NCBI GenBank assembly: GCA_001898335.1
Contig: MKTS01000001.1
Span: 682,001 to 746,000 of the forward strand
Source of the DNA: Mucilaginibacter sp. 44-25
GTDB lineage: Bacteria > Bacteroidota > Bacteroidia > Sphingobacteriales > Sphingobacteriaceae
Direction: 5' to 3'
DNA length: 64,000 nucleotides
Shown: in pieces, positions 1 through 9,410 of the stretch
Numbering within the stretch: the first letter of the stretch is position 1
Layout: every line of letters starts with the position of its first letter
Program-made: the position numbers and the translations under genes
Notes under the pieces: model-generated
What the model was told of the DNA's origin: nothing
Seen by the model: only the letters and a program-made list of their open reading frames with translations
Databases searched by the model: none

Positions 1-1
1 T

Positions 2-589
2 TATCTTGTAAATAAGCCCCGCCAGGAAGTGTATGATTTTTGGCGCAAGCTGGATAATCTGCCCCTGTTTATGAAACATCTGGAAAGCGTTGAAATTATT
101 AGCGACACCAAATCACATTGGGTGCTTAAGCTGCCAATCGGATCAGCACATGTAAGCTGGGATGCTGAGATTGTGAAAGACGAGCCTGGTTACAGCATAG
201 GTTGGAGCTCATTACCCGATTCAATGATAGATAATGCCGGCAAAGTTACCTTCCAGGATAGCCCCGATGGCGAGGGAACCTTAATAGACGTAGTAATATC
301 ATACCGACCACCGGCTGGTGGTTTCGGTGGCAGTATTGCCCATATCTTAAACCCGGTATTTAAAAATCTGGTAGATAATGATATTCGCAACTTTAAGCAA
401 TACATGGATATTGACGGAGGTATGCCTTCAGAGAAATATGACAACGAGCCAGTTGCGATAATCATTGAAGAGACGATCATCGACTCAGCTGGTGATGAAT
501 TGAAAAACGAACAAGATTCAAAATACAGTCCGCATTTAGATGAGTTGAATGGCAAACCGGGTAACGGAGCACCAAGTGTAGGATTATAA
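2..589 (+). CDS. SRPBCC family protein (5' partial)
   Basis: The frame is open to the window edge, so the 5' end is missing; the GTG at 29 is probably an internal Val codon because the upstream residues (YLVNKPRQEVYDFW) fit the start of the family. The fold is a START/Bet v1-like hydrophobic pocket (polyketide cyclase/dehydrase family) often found as a small soluble protein in Bacteroidota; its ligand is unknown. Visible are the FMKHLESV segment near the start, the W-x-A-E-I segment and a G-rich loop (PPAGGFGG). After about residue 130 there is a low-complexity acidic tail that is not part of the fold. It ends at a bidirectional terminator and converges with rplT. Family confidence is good, function unknown. 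Confidence 0.75.
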   Translation, partial: YLVNKPRQEVYDFWRKLDNLPLFMKHLESVEIISDTKSHWVLKLPIGSAHVSWDAEIVKDEPGYSIGWSSLPDSMIDNAGKVTFQDSPDGEGTLIDVVISYRPPAGGFGGSIAHILNPVFKNLVDNDIRNFKQYMDIDGGMPSEKYDNEPVAIIIEETIIDSAGDELKNEQDSKYSPHLDELNGKPGNGAPSVGL

Positions 590-610
590 AGCAGCGACCT
601 TAAACAGAAA

Positions 611-638
611 AGCCCCTGCTATTTGGCAGGGGCTTTCT
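611..638. terminator. Bidirectional rho-independent terminator
   Basis: Perfect 9-bp stem AGCCCCTGC (611-619) / GCAGGGGCT (626-634) with a 6-base loop, A-rich on the left and T-rich on the right. It lies between two convergent genes and would serve both the SRPBCC gene and the rplT operon. Confidence 0.85.
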
Positions 639-655
639 TATGCGTTGTGCTAAAA

Positions 656-1000
656 CTATTTTACAGCGTCAACGATTGCTTTGAAAGCATCCGGATTGTT
701 CATCGCTAAATCAGCTAATACCTTACGGTTTAAACCGATCTCTTTAGCGGCTAACTTACCCATTAATTGAGAGTAAGAAATACCGTGCTGACGTGCACCA
801 GCGTTGATACGTTGAATCCAAAGAGCTCTGAATTCGCGTTTTTTGGTTTTACGGTCGCGGTAAGCATATTGTAAACCTTTTTCAACTGTGTTTTTAGCAA
901 TAGTATAAACTTTGCTGCGTGAACCCCAATAACCTTTGGCGAGGTTCATGATTCTTTTCCTGCGTCTTCTCGACGCTACTGCGTTAACTGAACGTGGCAT
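656..1000 (-). CDS. rplT: 50S ribosomal protein L20
   Basis: A 114-residue protein with the full L20 sequence: the very basic N-terminal helix ([26 protein letters not shown] begins the family signature; here [13 protein letters not shown] is seen), then the globular domain ending in [11 protein letters not shown]20 is needed early in 50S assembly and binds 23S rRNA. It is the last gene of thrS-infC-rpmI-rplT; the 77-base gap to rpmI contains a small hairpin (TTCCG 1026-1030 / CGGAA 1037-1041). In E. coli L20 represses its own operon by binding leader RNA; whether that hairpin has such a role here is only a guess. Confidence 0.97.
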   Translation of the reverse strand: MPRSVNAVASRRRRKRIMNLAKGYWGSRSKVYTIAKNTVEKGLQYAYRDRKTKKREFRALWIQRINAGARQHGISYSQLMGKLAAKEIGLNRKVLADLAMNNPDAFKAIVDAVK

Positions 1001-1077
1001 TTTGTTTTCTTTTTGGTAGTGAGTGTTCCGTTGATGCGGAAGCTTTTGACTCTAATACCTGGTTAAAAATTAATTAA

Positions 1078-1278
1078 TTACTTGCCGATACAAAGCATAC
1101 GTTTTACGTTACCCATGTCAGCTTCAGATACTAAACTTGTCTGACCAAGGGCACGCTTACGTTTAGTAGACATCTTGGTTAAGATGTGGCTTTTGTATGC
1201 GTTTTTTCTTGCAATTTTACCGGTTCCAGTAAGCTTAAAGCGCTTTTTAGCACTGGAATTGGTTTTCATTTTTGGCAT
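1078..1278 (-). CDS. rpmI: 50S ribosomal protein L35
   Basis: A 66-residue protein starting [20 protein letters not shown], the classic L35 start. The frame stays open further upstream to 1326, but that extension ([16 protein letters not shown]) is translation of a tandem repeat and is not part of the protein, so ATG 1276-1278 is chosen. Small, highly basic protein of the large subunit, cotranscribed between infC and rplT as in most bacteria. Its 5' region, 1279-1397, holds a short repeat array described separately. Confidence 0.96.
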   Translation of the reverse strand: MPKMKTNSSAKKRFKLTGTGKIARKNAYKSHILTKMSTKRKRALGQTSLVSEADMGNVKRMLCIGK

Positions 1279-1296
1279 AACTATATTTATATAAAT

Positions 1297-1379
1297 GTGC
1301 AAATGTACAGATATGCAAATGTGCAAATCATTCCACCTGCGGGTTTACTCGTTAAACGTTTTCATCTGCACATCTACAC
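1297..1379. repeat. GTGCARAT octamer array with an inverted arm
   Basis: Four 8-base units GTGCAAAT, GTACAGAT, ATGCAAAT, GTGCAAAT run in tandem at 1297-1328. Two units in opposite orientation (ATCTGCAC, ATCTACAC) lie at 1364-1379. The arms could pair across about 35-50 bases, so the rpmI-rplT transcript may carry a hairpin here. The array lies in the 119-base gap between infC and rpmI on the minus strand. It resembles other short-word intergenic repeats in this window. Confidence 0.7.
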
Positions 1380-1397
1380 AGCTGAAATACGCAAATC

Positions 1398-1964
1398 TTA
1401 TTTTTTAGCTGCTTTAGGTGCTACTGTTAAAAACATTCGCTTACCTTCAAGCTTTGGCAACTGCTCTACTTTACCAACTTCTTCAAGCGCTTGTGCAAAA
1501 CGAAGCAATAATATTTCGCCCTGTTCTTTGTAAACAATTGCACGGCCTTTAAAGTGTACGTAAGCCCTTACCTTCTCGCCCGATTCCAAAAACTTGGTGG
1601 CATGCTTCAATTTAAAATCAAAGTCATGATCATCCGTGTTGGGTCCGAAACGGATCTCCTTAATAACCGTTTGCTTGGCATTACTTTTTATCTCTTTCAG
1701 CTTTTTCTTCTGTTCGTAGATAAACTTATTGTAATCCGTTATCTTACAAACCGGCGGGTTAGCGTTTGGAGATATCTCAACCAGGTCAAGTTCAAGCTCT
1801 TGCGCTATAGCAAGGGCTTCTTTTAAAGGATAAACCCCCTGCTCAACGTTATCGCCAACAAGGCGCACTTCCTGAGCTCGGATAAACTGGTTAATGTTAT
1901 GTTCGGCTTCTTTTTTCTTAAAAGGAGGCCTTGGTCCTCTGTTGAAAGGTCTGTTTAATGCCAA
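1398..1964 (-). CDS. infC: Translation initiation factor IF-3, TTG start
   Basis: A 188-residue IF-3: N-terminal domain ([28 protein letters not shown], about 25-90), linker, and C-terminal domain with [42 protein letters not shown]-3 binds the 30S subunit, prevents premature 50S joining and rejects non-standard start codons. The only start that gives the conserved N terminus is TTG at 1964-1962, one base after the thrS stop codon; an in-frame stop lies just upstream, so no ATG is available. A non-AUG start on infC fits the known autoregulation in E. coli, where infC starts with AUU. The gene is probably translationally coupled to thrS. Confidence 0.96.
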   Translation of the reverse strand: MALNRPFNRGPRPPFKKKEAEHNINQFIRAQEVRLVGDNVEQGVYPLKEALAIAQELELDLVEISPNANPPVCKITDYNKFIYEQKKKLKEIKSNAKQTVIKEIRFGPNTDDHDFDFKLKHATKFLESGEKVRAYVHFKGRAIVYKEQGEILLLRFAQALEEVGKVEQLPKLEGKRMFLTVAPKAAKK

Positions 1965-1965
1965 G

Positions 1966-3891
1966 TTATACTGTTATTTCTTTTATTATATGTTGTTTAA
2001 ATTCCTCAATGCTCATACTGCCCAAATCCCCTGTACCATGTTTGCGAACAGAAACCTTGCCTTCAGCTGCTTCTTTTTCGCCCACAATGAGCATATATGG
2101 TATCTTTTTCACTTCAGCGTCGCGTATTTTGCGACCAATTTTTTCATCCCTAAAGTCAATCAGCCCGCAAATATCGGAATCTTTTAACTCATCTGAAAGT
2201 TTTTTTGCATAATCTTCATACTTTTCAGATATCGGCAGTATGATAAATTGCTCCGGAGATAGCCATAACGGGAAATTACCTCCGCAATGTTCAATTAATA
2301 CTGCAACGAATCGTTCCAAAGAACCAAATGGTGCACGGTGTATCATTACCGGGCGATGTTTCAGATTGTCGCTGCCGGTATACTCCAGTTCAAAACGCTC
2401 AGGCAGGTTATAATCTACCTGTATAGTGCCCAACTGCCATTTACGACCAAGCGCATCTTTTACCATAAAGTCAAGCTTAGGGCCATAAAACGCCGCCTCG
2501 CCATACTCTATAACTGTTGGAAGGCCTTTTTCTTCAGCAGCTTCAATAATGGCTGATTCTGCCAGTGCCCAATTCTCGTCTGAACCTATATACTTCGCTT
2601 TATTATTAGGGTCGCGTAGTGATACCTGCGCGGTATAATTATCAAAGCCTAAAGCGCTGAAAACATATAATACCAGGTCGATCACTTTTTTAAACTCGTC
2701 CTTCACCTGGTCCGGGCGGCAAAACAAGTGGGCATCGTCCTGAGTAAAACCACGAACCCTGGTTAGGCCATGTAACTCACCGCTTTGTTCGTAGCGGTAA
2801 ACGGTACCAAACTCTGCCAGCCTAACCGGAAGATCCTTATATGAACGTGGTTTGGCCTTGTATATCTCACAGTGATGCGGGCAGTTCATTGGTTTCAGGA
2901 AAAACTCCTCCCCCTCCTGTGGTGTCCTGATCGGCTGGAAAGAATCGGCACCATACTTTTCATAGTGCCCTGAAGTTACATACAGGTTCTTGTGACCAAT
3001 ATGTGGGGTAATTACCTGTTCGTAACCTGCTTTTACCTGCGCGCGCTGTAAAAAGTTAGTTAAACGCTCACGTAAAGCGGTTCCTTTTGGTAGCCATAAT
3101 GGTAAGCCCATACCCACCTTTTCACTAAAAGTGAATAGCTCCAGTTCTTTCCCTAACTTACGGTGATCGCGCTTTTTGGCCTCCTCGATCATGTGCACAT
3201 ATTCAGCAAGTTCACTTGCTTTGGGGAAGGTAACGCCATAAATACGGGTTAACTGTTTGCGGCTCTCGTCTCCACGCCAGTAAGCGCCGCCCATGCTCAT
3301 TAGTTTAACGGCTTTAATATGGCCGGTATTAGGTATATGCGGGCCGCGGCAAAGGTCAGTAAAGTTACCCTGTGTATAAAAAGTAATAGAGCCATCAGGC
3401 AGGTCCTTAATCAGGTCCAGCTTGTACTCATCACCTTTTTCAGTAAAATATTCAATGGCATCGGCCTTACTAACGGGCTTGCGAATGTAATCGCTTTTGG
3501 TTTTGGCCAGCTCCACCATCTTATCTTCTATCTTTTTGAACTCTTCGGAAGAAAACTCTCGGTCGCCAAAATCAACATCATAATAAAAACCGGTTTCAAT
3601 AGCAGGGCCAATACCAAATTTGGTACCGGGGTAAAGCGCTTCCAGCGCCTCGGCCATTAAGTGTGCCGAAGAATGCCAGTAAGTAGTCTTTCCTTTTGCG
3701 TCGTTCCAGGTAAGCAACTTTACGCTTGCATCCTGTTCAATAGGGCGGCTGGCATCCCAAACTTCGCCGTCAACCTCGGCAGCTAATACATTTCTTGCTA
3801 ATCCTTCGGAGATAGATTGCGCTATCTGCATAGAAGTGATCCCTTTATCGTAAGCACGAACGGAACCATCTGGTAGGGTAATGTTAATCAT
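1966..3891 (-). CDS. thrS: Threonine--tRNA ligase
   Basis: A 641-residue class II aminoacyl-tRNA synthetase of normal length. Domains in order: TGS (about 1-62), the second editing domain tRNA_SAD (about 65-240, with [11 protein letters not shown] and the zinc-type [13 protein letters not shown]), catalytic core (about 260-535, with the zinc-binding [10 protein letters not shown] and motif 2 around [22 protein letters not shown] split over several residues) and the HGTP anticodon-binding domain (about 540-641). It charges tRNA-Thr and edits mischarged serine. First gene of the thrS-infC-rpmI-rplT operon. No T-box is visible in the short upstream region. Confidence 0.98.
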   Translation of the reverse strand: MINITLPDGSVRAYDKGITSMQIAQSISEGLARNVLAAEVDGEVWDASRPIEQDASVKLLTWNDAKGKTTYWHSSAHLMAEALEALYPGTKFGIGPAIETGFYYDVDFGDREFSSEEFKKIEDKMVELAKTKSDYIRKPVSKADAIEYFTEKGDEYKLDLIKDLPDGSITFYTQGNFTDLCRGPHIPNTGHIKAVKLMSMGGAYWRGDESRKQLTRIYGVTFPKASELAEYVHMIEEAKKRDHRKLGKELELFTFSEKVGMGLPLWLPKGTALRERLTNFLQRAQVKAGYEQVITPHIGHKNLYVTSGHYEKYGADSFQPIRTPQEGEEFFLKPMNCPHHCEIYKAKPRSYKDLPVRLAEFGTVYRYEQSGELHGLTRVRGFTQDDAHLFCRPDQVKDEFKKVIDLVLYVFSALGFDNYTAQVSLRDPNNKAKYIGSDENWALAESAIIEAAEEKGLPTVIEYGEAAFYGPKLDFMVKDALGRKWQLGTIQVDYNLPERFELEYTGSDNLKHRPVMIHRAPFGSLERFVAVLIEHCGGNFPLWLSPEQFIILPISEKYEDYAKKLSDELKDSDICGLIDFRDEKIGRKIRDAEVKKIPYMLIVGEKEAAEGKVSVRKHGTGDLGSMSIEEFKQHIIKEITV

Positions 3892-3967
3892 CTACAACTA
3901 TGATTTAAATTTTAATAAATAGGATAAAAAACCATGTTCGCATACTAACGCGAACTTAAACTTGCAG

Positions 3968-3975
3968 CAAAAATA
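3968..3975 (-). promoter_or_regulatory. Candidate -7 element for thrS operon
   Basis: Reads TATTTTTG on the minus strand, matching the Bacteroidota -7 consensus TAnnTTTG, and would place the transcript start about 70 bases before thrS. No clear -33 TTTG is present at the right distance, so this is tentative. Confidence 0.4.
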
Positions 3976-4034
3976 GAATTTTAAGCGCATTTTGCGATAT
4001 TCTTATTTAATTTGAGCGCTTTATATCTACAATA

Positions 4035-5150
4035 ATGAAAATAGAAACCATCGCTATACACGCAGGCAACTATACCGATGCAACATCAAAAGCAGTTGTG
4101 CAACCTATTATAATGGCAACCACCTTTGAGCGCGACGCCGATGGCGGATTTTCATCGGGCTACCAATACAGCCGTGCCGCTAACCCCAATAGGGATGCTT
4201 TGGAGAAAGTACTGGCACAGTTAGAAAATGGCGCGGATGCTGCCGCTTTTTCATCGGGCAATGCAGCAGGGATGTCTGTTTTTCAATCACTTACACCAGG
4301 CACGCACATTATAGCACCCGATGATATGTATCATGGCCTGCGTAACCAGTTGAAACAGTTGTTTGCAGGCATACTGGAATTTGATTTCATAGATGTAAAT
4401 GATGATGATATACTTCGCGCCTATATAAAACCTAATACCGGGCTTTTATGGATTGAAACGCCATCAAACCCGCTGCTTAAAATTACGGATATAAAAAAAG
4501 CTGTAGCCATAGCTAAAGAGCATCACATTAAAGTGGTTTGCGATAATACATTTGCTACTCCTGTTTGCCAGCAGCCACTCTCACTGGGTGCCGATCTGGT
4601 AATGCATTCATCTACCAAATACTTTGGCGGCCATAGCGACCTGATGGGTGGCGCGCTCATTAGCGCTGAAAAAAATGAGTGGTGGGAAAAGATACGTAAT
4701 GTACAAACTATGGGGGGCGCGGTGCCCTCACCCATGGATTGTTACTATTTGGTACGCAGTATTAAAACGCTTCCGTACCGTGTACGCGGCCATGTGCATA
4801 ATGCTCGCTTACTGGCCGCTTTCCTGGAGAGCCACCCCCGTGTTGAAGAGGTAATGTATCCTGGTTTGGCATCTCACCCGCAAAGTGATATCGTTAAAGA
4901 TCAAATGCTGCTTCCGGGCGCTATGATGTCATTTACATTACGGGGAGGCGAAGACGAGGCCAAAAAAGTAATCAATGCCTTAAAGATATTTACACAGGCT
5001 ACCAGTTTGGGTGGTGTGGAAAGTTTGATTGAGCATCGCGCATCTGTTGAAGGGCCCGACACAAAAACACCGTTTAATTTATTAAGGGTATCTGTAGGAT
5101 TAGAGCATATTGACGATCTGATAGTGGATTTAGAACAAGCCCTTAGTTAA
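4035..5150 (+). CDS. Cys/Met metabolism PLP enzyme, cystathionine gamma-synthase/lyase-like
   Basis: A 371-residue member of the trans-sulfuration (Cys/Met metabolism) family of PLP enzymes. The PLP lysine is K195 in HSSTKYFGGHSD; YQYSRAANPNRDALE (about 43-57) and VCDNTFATP (about 168-176) are the usual phosphate and ring-binding segments. It could make cystathionine from O-acetylhomoserine and cysteine, or split cystathionine; sequence alone does not decide, so no symbol is given. It lies upstream of the SAM-riboswitch metY operon but on the other side of that promoter, so it is probably a separate transcript in the same pathway. Confidence 0.9.
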   Translation: MKIETIAIHAGNYTDATSKAVVQPIIMATTFERDADGGFSSGYQYSRAANPNRDALEKVLAQLENGADAAAFSSGNAAGMSVFQSLTPGTHIIAPDDMYHGLRNQLKQLFAGILEFDFIDVNDDDILRAYIKPNTGLLWIETPSNPLLKITDIKKAVAIAKEHHIKVVCDNTFATPVCQQPLSLGADLVMHSSTKYFGGHSDLMGGALISAEKNEWWEKIRNVQTMGGAVPSPMDCYYLVRSIKTLPYRVRGHVHNARLLAAFLESHPRVEEVMYPGLASHPQSDIVKDQMLLPGAMMSFTLRGGEDEAKKVINALKIFTQATSLGGVESLIEHRASVEGPDTKTPFNLLRVSVGLEHIDDLIVDLEQALS

Positions 5151-5198
5151 TTCAATTAATTGATTATCAATAGATAGTAAAATTAACTAAAAATTTTA

Positions 5199-5231
5199 TT
5201 TGGAATATACATTCCTGTTGCCCTATATTTG
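5199..5231 (+). promoter_or_regulatory. Consensus Bacteroidota promoter for the met operon
   Basis: TTTG at 5199-5202, a 21-base spacer, then TATATTTG at 5224-5231, an exact match to the -33 TTTG / -7 TAnnTTTG pattern. Transcription would start near 5235, about 50 bases before the riboswitch P1 helix. Confidence 0.85.
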
Positions 5232-5280
5232 AAACATTATTTGGTAGCAATACCGCGATCAATTTTCCCTCACAAGGATG

Positions 5281-5396
5281 TTGATTTATAAAGAAGCGGC
5301 GAGAGATCAGGCTCTAAGAACCGCTGGCAACCCTGCAAGGTGCAGAAGGTGCCAATTCCTGTCCCGGAAAATAGGTTACCCGGGGGATATAAATTA
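5281..5396 (+). ncRNA. SAM-I riboswitch
   Basis: The segment has the SAM-I layout: P1 formed by ATTTATA (5284-5290) and TATAAAT (5388-5394), P2 from AGCGG and CCGCT, the conserved TGGCAACC after P2, P3 as CTGC/GCAG (CTGCAAGGTGCAG), the conserved AAGGTGCCAATTCCTG core, and a P4 hairpin with TCCCGG / CCGGGGGA. SAM-I riboswitches lower expression of methionine genes when S-adenosylmethionine is abundant. No U-run terminator follows; the 3' strand of P1 ends only 10 bases before the ATG of the poly-Cys leader ORF, suggesting control of that start rather than of transcription end. Downstream genes metY-metX-hom fit the assignment. Confidence 0.9.
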
Positions 5397-5404
5397 ATAG
5401 TCAA

Positions 5405-5518
5405 ATGAAACGTCTGATTTATTTAGCCCAACAAAACACATTGCCAACCCCAACGGGTTTATCTACTATTTACAATTCTTCTGCTGATTGTATGTGCATG
5501 TGTTGCTGCTGCTGTTGA
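5405..5518 (+). CDS. Cys/Met-rich leader peptide (uORF)
   Basis: A 37-codon ORF too short for routine gene calling. It starts at ATG 5405, ten bases after the riboswitch P1 helix, and stops at TGA 5516-5518. It begins MKRLIYLAQQ and ends SADCMCMCCCCC: the last nine sense codons contain seven Cys (TGT/TGC) and two Met. Such a run is extremely unlikely by chance and is the pattern of an attenuation leader that senses Cys-tRNA and perhaps Met-tRNA charging. Poly-cysteine uORFs that act as cysteine-responsive attenuators are known from mycobacteria; here the context is methionine synthesis. Immediately after the stop codon comes a hairpin (5520-5569). The role is inferred; the sequence pattern is direct. 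Confidence 0.75.
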   Translation: MKRLIYLAQQNTLPTPTGLSTIYNSSADCMCMCCCCC

Positions 5519-5519
5519 T

Positions 5520-6948
<1,429 letters not shown>

Positions 6949-6983
6949 ATTATTTTGATTAGTTTTTTTAGTTTTTAAGTGAT

Positions 6984-7019
6984 AGTTACGGGGAGCGGGT
7001 TCCTGCTCCCCCAATAACT
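6984..7019 (+). promoter_or_regulatory. Strong intergenic hairpin between metY and metX
   Basis: AGTTA (6984-6988) / TAACT (7015-7019) encloses GGGGAGC (6990-6996) / GCTCCCC (7005-7011) with an 8-base loop. There is no T-run, so it is not a standard terminator. It may stabilise the metY mRNA end or lower metX-hom expression. Confidence 0.6.
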
Positions 7020-7029
7020 AAATAATAAA

Positions 7030-8085
7030 ATGAGTACACAGATTTTTACATATACAGAAACTTTTGAACTGGAGCTTGGCCGTAAATTACCAGGTATTGA
7101 AGTAGGTTATCATACCTACGGCTCGCTCAATAAAAACCGGGATAATGTAGTGTGGGTATGCCATGCCCTCACTGCAAATTCCGATGTTTTTGACTGGTGG
7201 AAAGGTCTTTTTGGGCCCGAAGGCCATTTTAACCCGGACGACTATTTTATTGTGTGCGCCAATGTTTTAGGATCGCCTTATGGCAGCACCAATCCTTTAA
7301 GTAATAACCCGGCCACAGGGCAGCCTTATTACCTGGCGTTCCCGGAATACACTATCAGAGATATTGTTAAGGCACATCAGCTCCTGGCTGACCATTTGGG
7401 AATTAACCATATTGAGATCCTTCTGGGTGGATCACTGGGTGGCCAACAGGCGTTGGAATGGAGCATTATTGAACCCGAAAGAATAAAGAAGCTTATACTG
7501 ATAGCTACTAACGCCGTGCATTCGCCATGGGGAATTGCCTTTAATGAATCGCAAAGACTGGCTATTACTACTGATCGCACTTTTTACGCCGGCAGCCCCG
7601 AAGGAGGAGCAAAAGGCTTAAAAACCGCGAGAAGCATCGCGTTATTATCGTACCGCAACTATAAAACTTACAGCATTACCCAGCAGGAAACAAGCGACAA
7701 TATTCCTGAAAATTATAAAGCTGCAGGCTATCAGAACTACCAGGGCCAGAAATTGGTTAACCGCTTTAACGCCTACAGCTACTGGTATCTGTCAAAAGCG
7801 ATGGATTCACACAATGTTGGCCGTGGCAGGCATGGTGTTGATAATGCCCTTAGCCTGGTTAAGGCGCGTACACTGGTAATTGGTATAAAATCAGACCTGT
7901 TGTTTCCTATAGAAGAGCAGCAATATCTCTTCAGGCATATCCCAAAATCAGCTTTTGCCGAGCTGGATTCATTTTACGGACATGATGGCTTTTTAATTGA
8001 AACAGAAGATCTTACAAAGGTGATCACATCCTTCCTGAAAACGGATGTAAAAGGAAAAATTATTGAATTGCAAAAAATAGCTTAA
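7030..8085 (+). CDS. metX: Homoserine O-acetyltransferase
   Basis: A 351-residue alpha/beta hydrolase-fold acyltransferase. The triad is visible: nucleophile S135 in GGSLGGQQALEW, D289 in IKSDLLFP and H318 in YGHDGFLIE; the oxyanion segment CHALTANSDV and the conserved NVLGSPYGSTNP are present. It acetylates homoserine with acetyl-CoA, giving the substrate for MetY. It could use succinyl-CoA in some lineages, but the pairing with metY favours acetyl. It overlaps hom by one base (TAATG), so the two are translationally coupled. Confidence 0.94.
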   Translation: MSTQIFTYTETFELELGRKLPGIEVGYHTYGSLNKNRDNVVWVCHALTANSDVFDWWKGLFGPEGHFNPDDYFIVCANVLGSPYGSTNPLSNNPATGQPYYLAFPEYTIRDIVKAHQLLADHLGINHIEILLGGSLGGQQALEWSIIEPERIKKLILIATNAVHSPWGIAFNESQRLAITTDRTFYAGSPEGGAKGLKTARSIALLSYRNYKTYSITQQETSDNIPENYKAAGYQNYQGQKLVNRFNAYSYWYLSKAMDSHNVGRGRHGVDNALSLVKARTLVIGIKSDLLFPIEEQQYLFRHIPKSAFAELDSFYGHDGFLIETEDLTKVITSFLKTDVKGKIIELQKIA

Positions 8086-9317
8086 TGAGCAAGAAACTTA
8101 ACATTGGCCTCTTTGGATTTGGCGTTGTTGGCCAAGGGCTTTATGACATTATTAAAACGAAAAATCTTAATCTCGAAATTGTTAAGATAGCCATTAAAAA
8201 CCCCGAAAAAGAGCGTACGCTACCTAAAGAACTGTTCACTACCGACCGTGACGAGATATTGAACAACCCTGAAATCAATACAGTGGTTGAATTAATAAAT
8301 GATACCGATGCGGCTTTCGAGATTGTTTCCAGGGCACTAAGTTCAGGCAAAAACGTGGTATCGGCCAGCAAGAAAATGATCGCTACTTACCTTGATGAAC
8401 TTATAGAGTTGCAGCATAAACACGGCACATCATTGTTATACGAAGGTGCTGTATGTGGCAGTATTCCTATTATACGTAACCTTGAAGAGTATTACGATAA
8501 CGAATTGCTCCATTCCATAAGCGGCATATTCAATGGTTCGTCAAACTACATTCTTTCAAAAGGATTTATTGAGGGGCTTGATTACAATTCTGCATTGAAA
8601 CAGGCACAAGATCTTGGCTTTGCTGAAACCGACCCAACAATGGATGTTGGTGGTTACGATGCAAAATATAAGTTAATAATAGCTGCTGCTCATGCTTACG
8701 GTGTTGTGATTGATCCGGAAGACGTATTAAACATTGGTATACAAAACCTGGGCGCTAAAGATCTGCAATACGCCCGCGAAAAGAACCTGAAAATCAAACT
8801 GGTACCGGTAGCCAAAGAACTTGATGACCGCCATGTAAGCCTTTTTGTGCTGCCAAAGTTTGTTAACGAAAGCGAGTTTTTGTACAACGTTGAGTACGAA
8901 TACAATGGCGTAACGGTACAGGCTGCATTTGCCGATCAGCAATTCTTTTTCGGGAAAGGTGCGGGAGGACACCCTACCGGCTCTGCCGTATTATCAGACA
9001 TAGCCGCGTTACGTTACAACTATGCGTATGAATATAAAAAGGCCAAAGGCCTAACTAACTTACAGTTCACCAATAATGTAGAAATAAACATATATCTGCG
9101 TTATGAAGACGAGGCTCTGGTTGAACTACTGGAATTTGACCACATACAAGAACGCTTTTACTCTGGCGATTATAAATTTGTGATAGGCAAAATAAACCTG
9201 CAAAACCTTATTGAACATGCAGATGCCATTGCCAATGGAAAGGCTTTTATAGCCTTTGCTGACCAACTGACTGGTGTAACATTAGCATCGGCAAAGAAAT
9301 ACGAAGCAGCTATATAA
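8085..9317 (+). CDS. hom: Homoserine dehydrogenase
   Basis: A 410-residue monofunctional homoserine dehydrogenase: Rossmann motif GFGVVGQGLYDII (about 11-23), NADP region, and catalytic domain with GAVCGSIPIIRNL and GIFNGSSNYILS, and the conserved AETDPTMDVGGYDAKYKL. It reduces aspartate semialdehyde to homoserine, the precursor of methionine and threonine. No aspartokinase is fused and a classical ACT domain is not evident. Last gene of metY-metX-hom; starts within the stop codon of metX and is followed by a strong terminator. Confidence 0.94.
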   Translation: MSKKLNIGLFGFGVVGQGLYDIIKTKNLNLEIVKIAIKNPEKERTLPKELFTTDRDEILNNPEINTVVELINDTDAAFEIVSRALSSGKNVVSASKKMIATYLDELIELQHKHGTSLLYEGAVCGSIPIIRNLEEYYDNELLHSISGIFNGSSNYILSKGFIEGLDYNSALKQAQDLGFAETDPTMDVGGYDAKYKLIIAAAHAYGVVIDPEDVLNIGIQNLGAKDLQYAREKNLKIKLVPVAKELDDRHVSLFVLPKFVNESEFLYNVEYEYNGVTVQAAFADQQFFFGKGAGGHPTGSAVLSDIAALRYNYAYEYKKAKGLTNLQFTNNVEINIYLRYEDEALVELLEFDHIQERFYSGDYKFVIGKINLQNLIEHADAIANGKAFIAFADQLTGVTLASAKKYEAAI

Positions 9318-9335
9318 CATAGCTATTTGTTTTTG

Positions 9336-9369
9336 AAAGGTTGCCTTGCTAAAACGGGCAACCTTTTTT
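9336..9369 (+). terminator. Rho-independent terminator of the met operon
   Basis: Perfect 10-bp stem AAAGGTTGCC (9336-9345) / GGCAACCTTT (9357-9366) followed by a T-run. Confidence 0.9.
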
Positions 9370-9410
9370 GTTTTAGTATATTCTGTAATTTAGCGGCTTA
9401 TATTTTTGTA

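Noticed and set aside
1279..1326. Longer N terminus for L35
   Set aside because: The extension is translation of the octamer repeat; L35 always begins near MPKMKTN.
1297..1328. CRISPR-like array
   Set aside because: Units are only 8 bases with no spacers; no cas genes in the window. No CRISPR was seen anywhere.
3892..4034. T-box or attenuator before thrS
   Set aside because: No specifier loop, T-box sequence or terminator seen; the region is a plain divergent promoter gap.
5281..5396. SAM-II or SAH riboswitch instead of SAM-I
   Set aside because: The four-way P1-P4 layout with TGGCAACC and AAGGTGCCAATTCCTG is specific to SAM-I.
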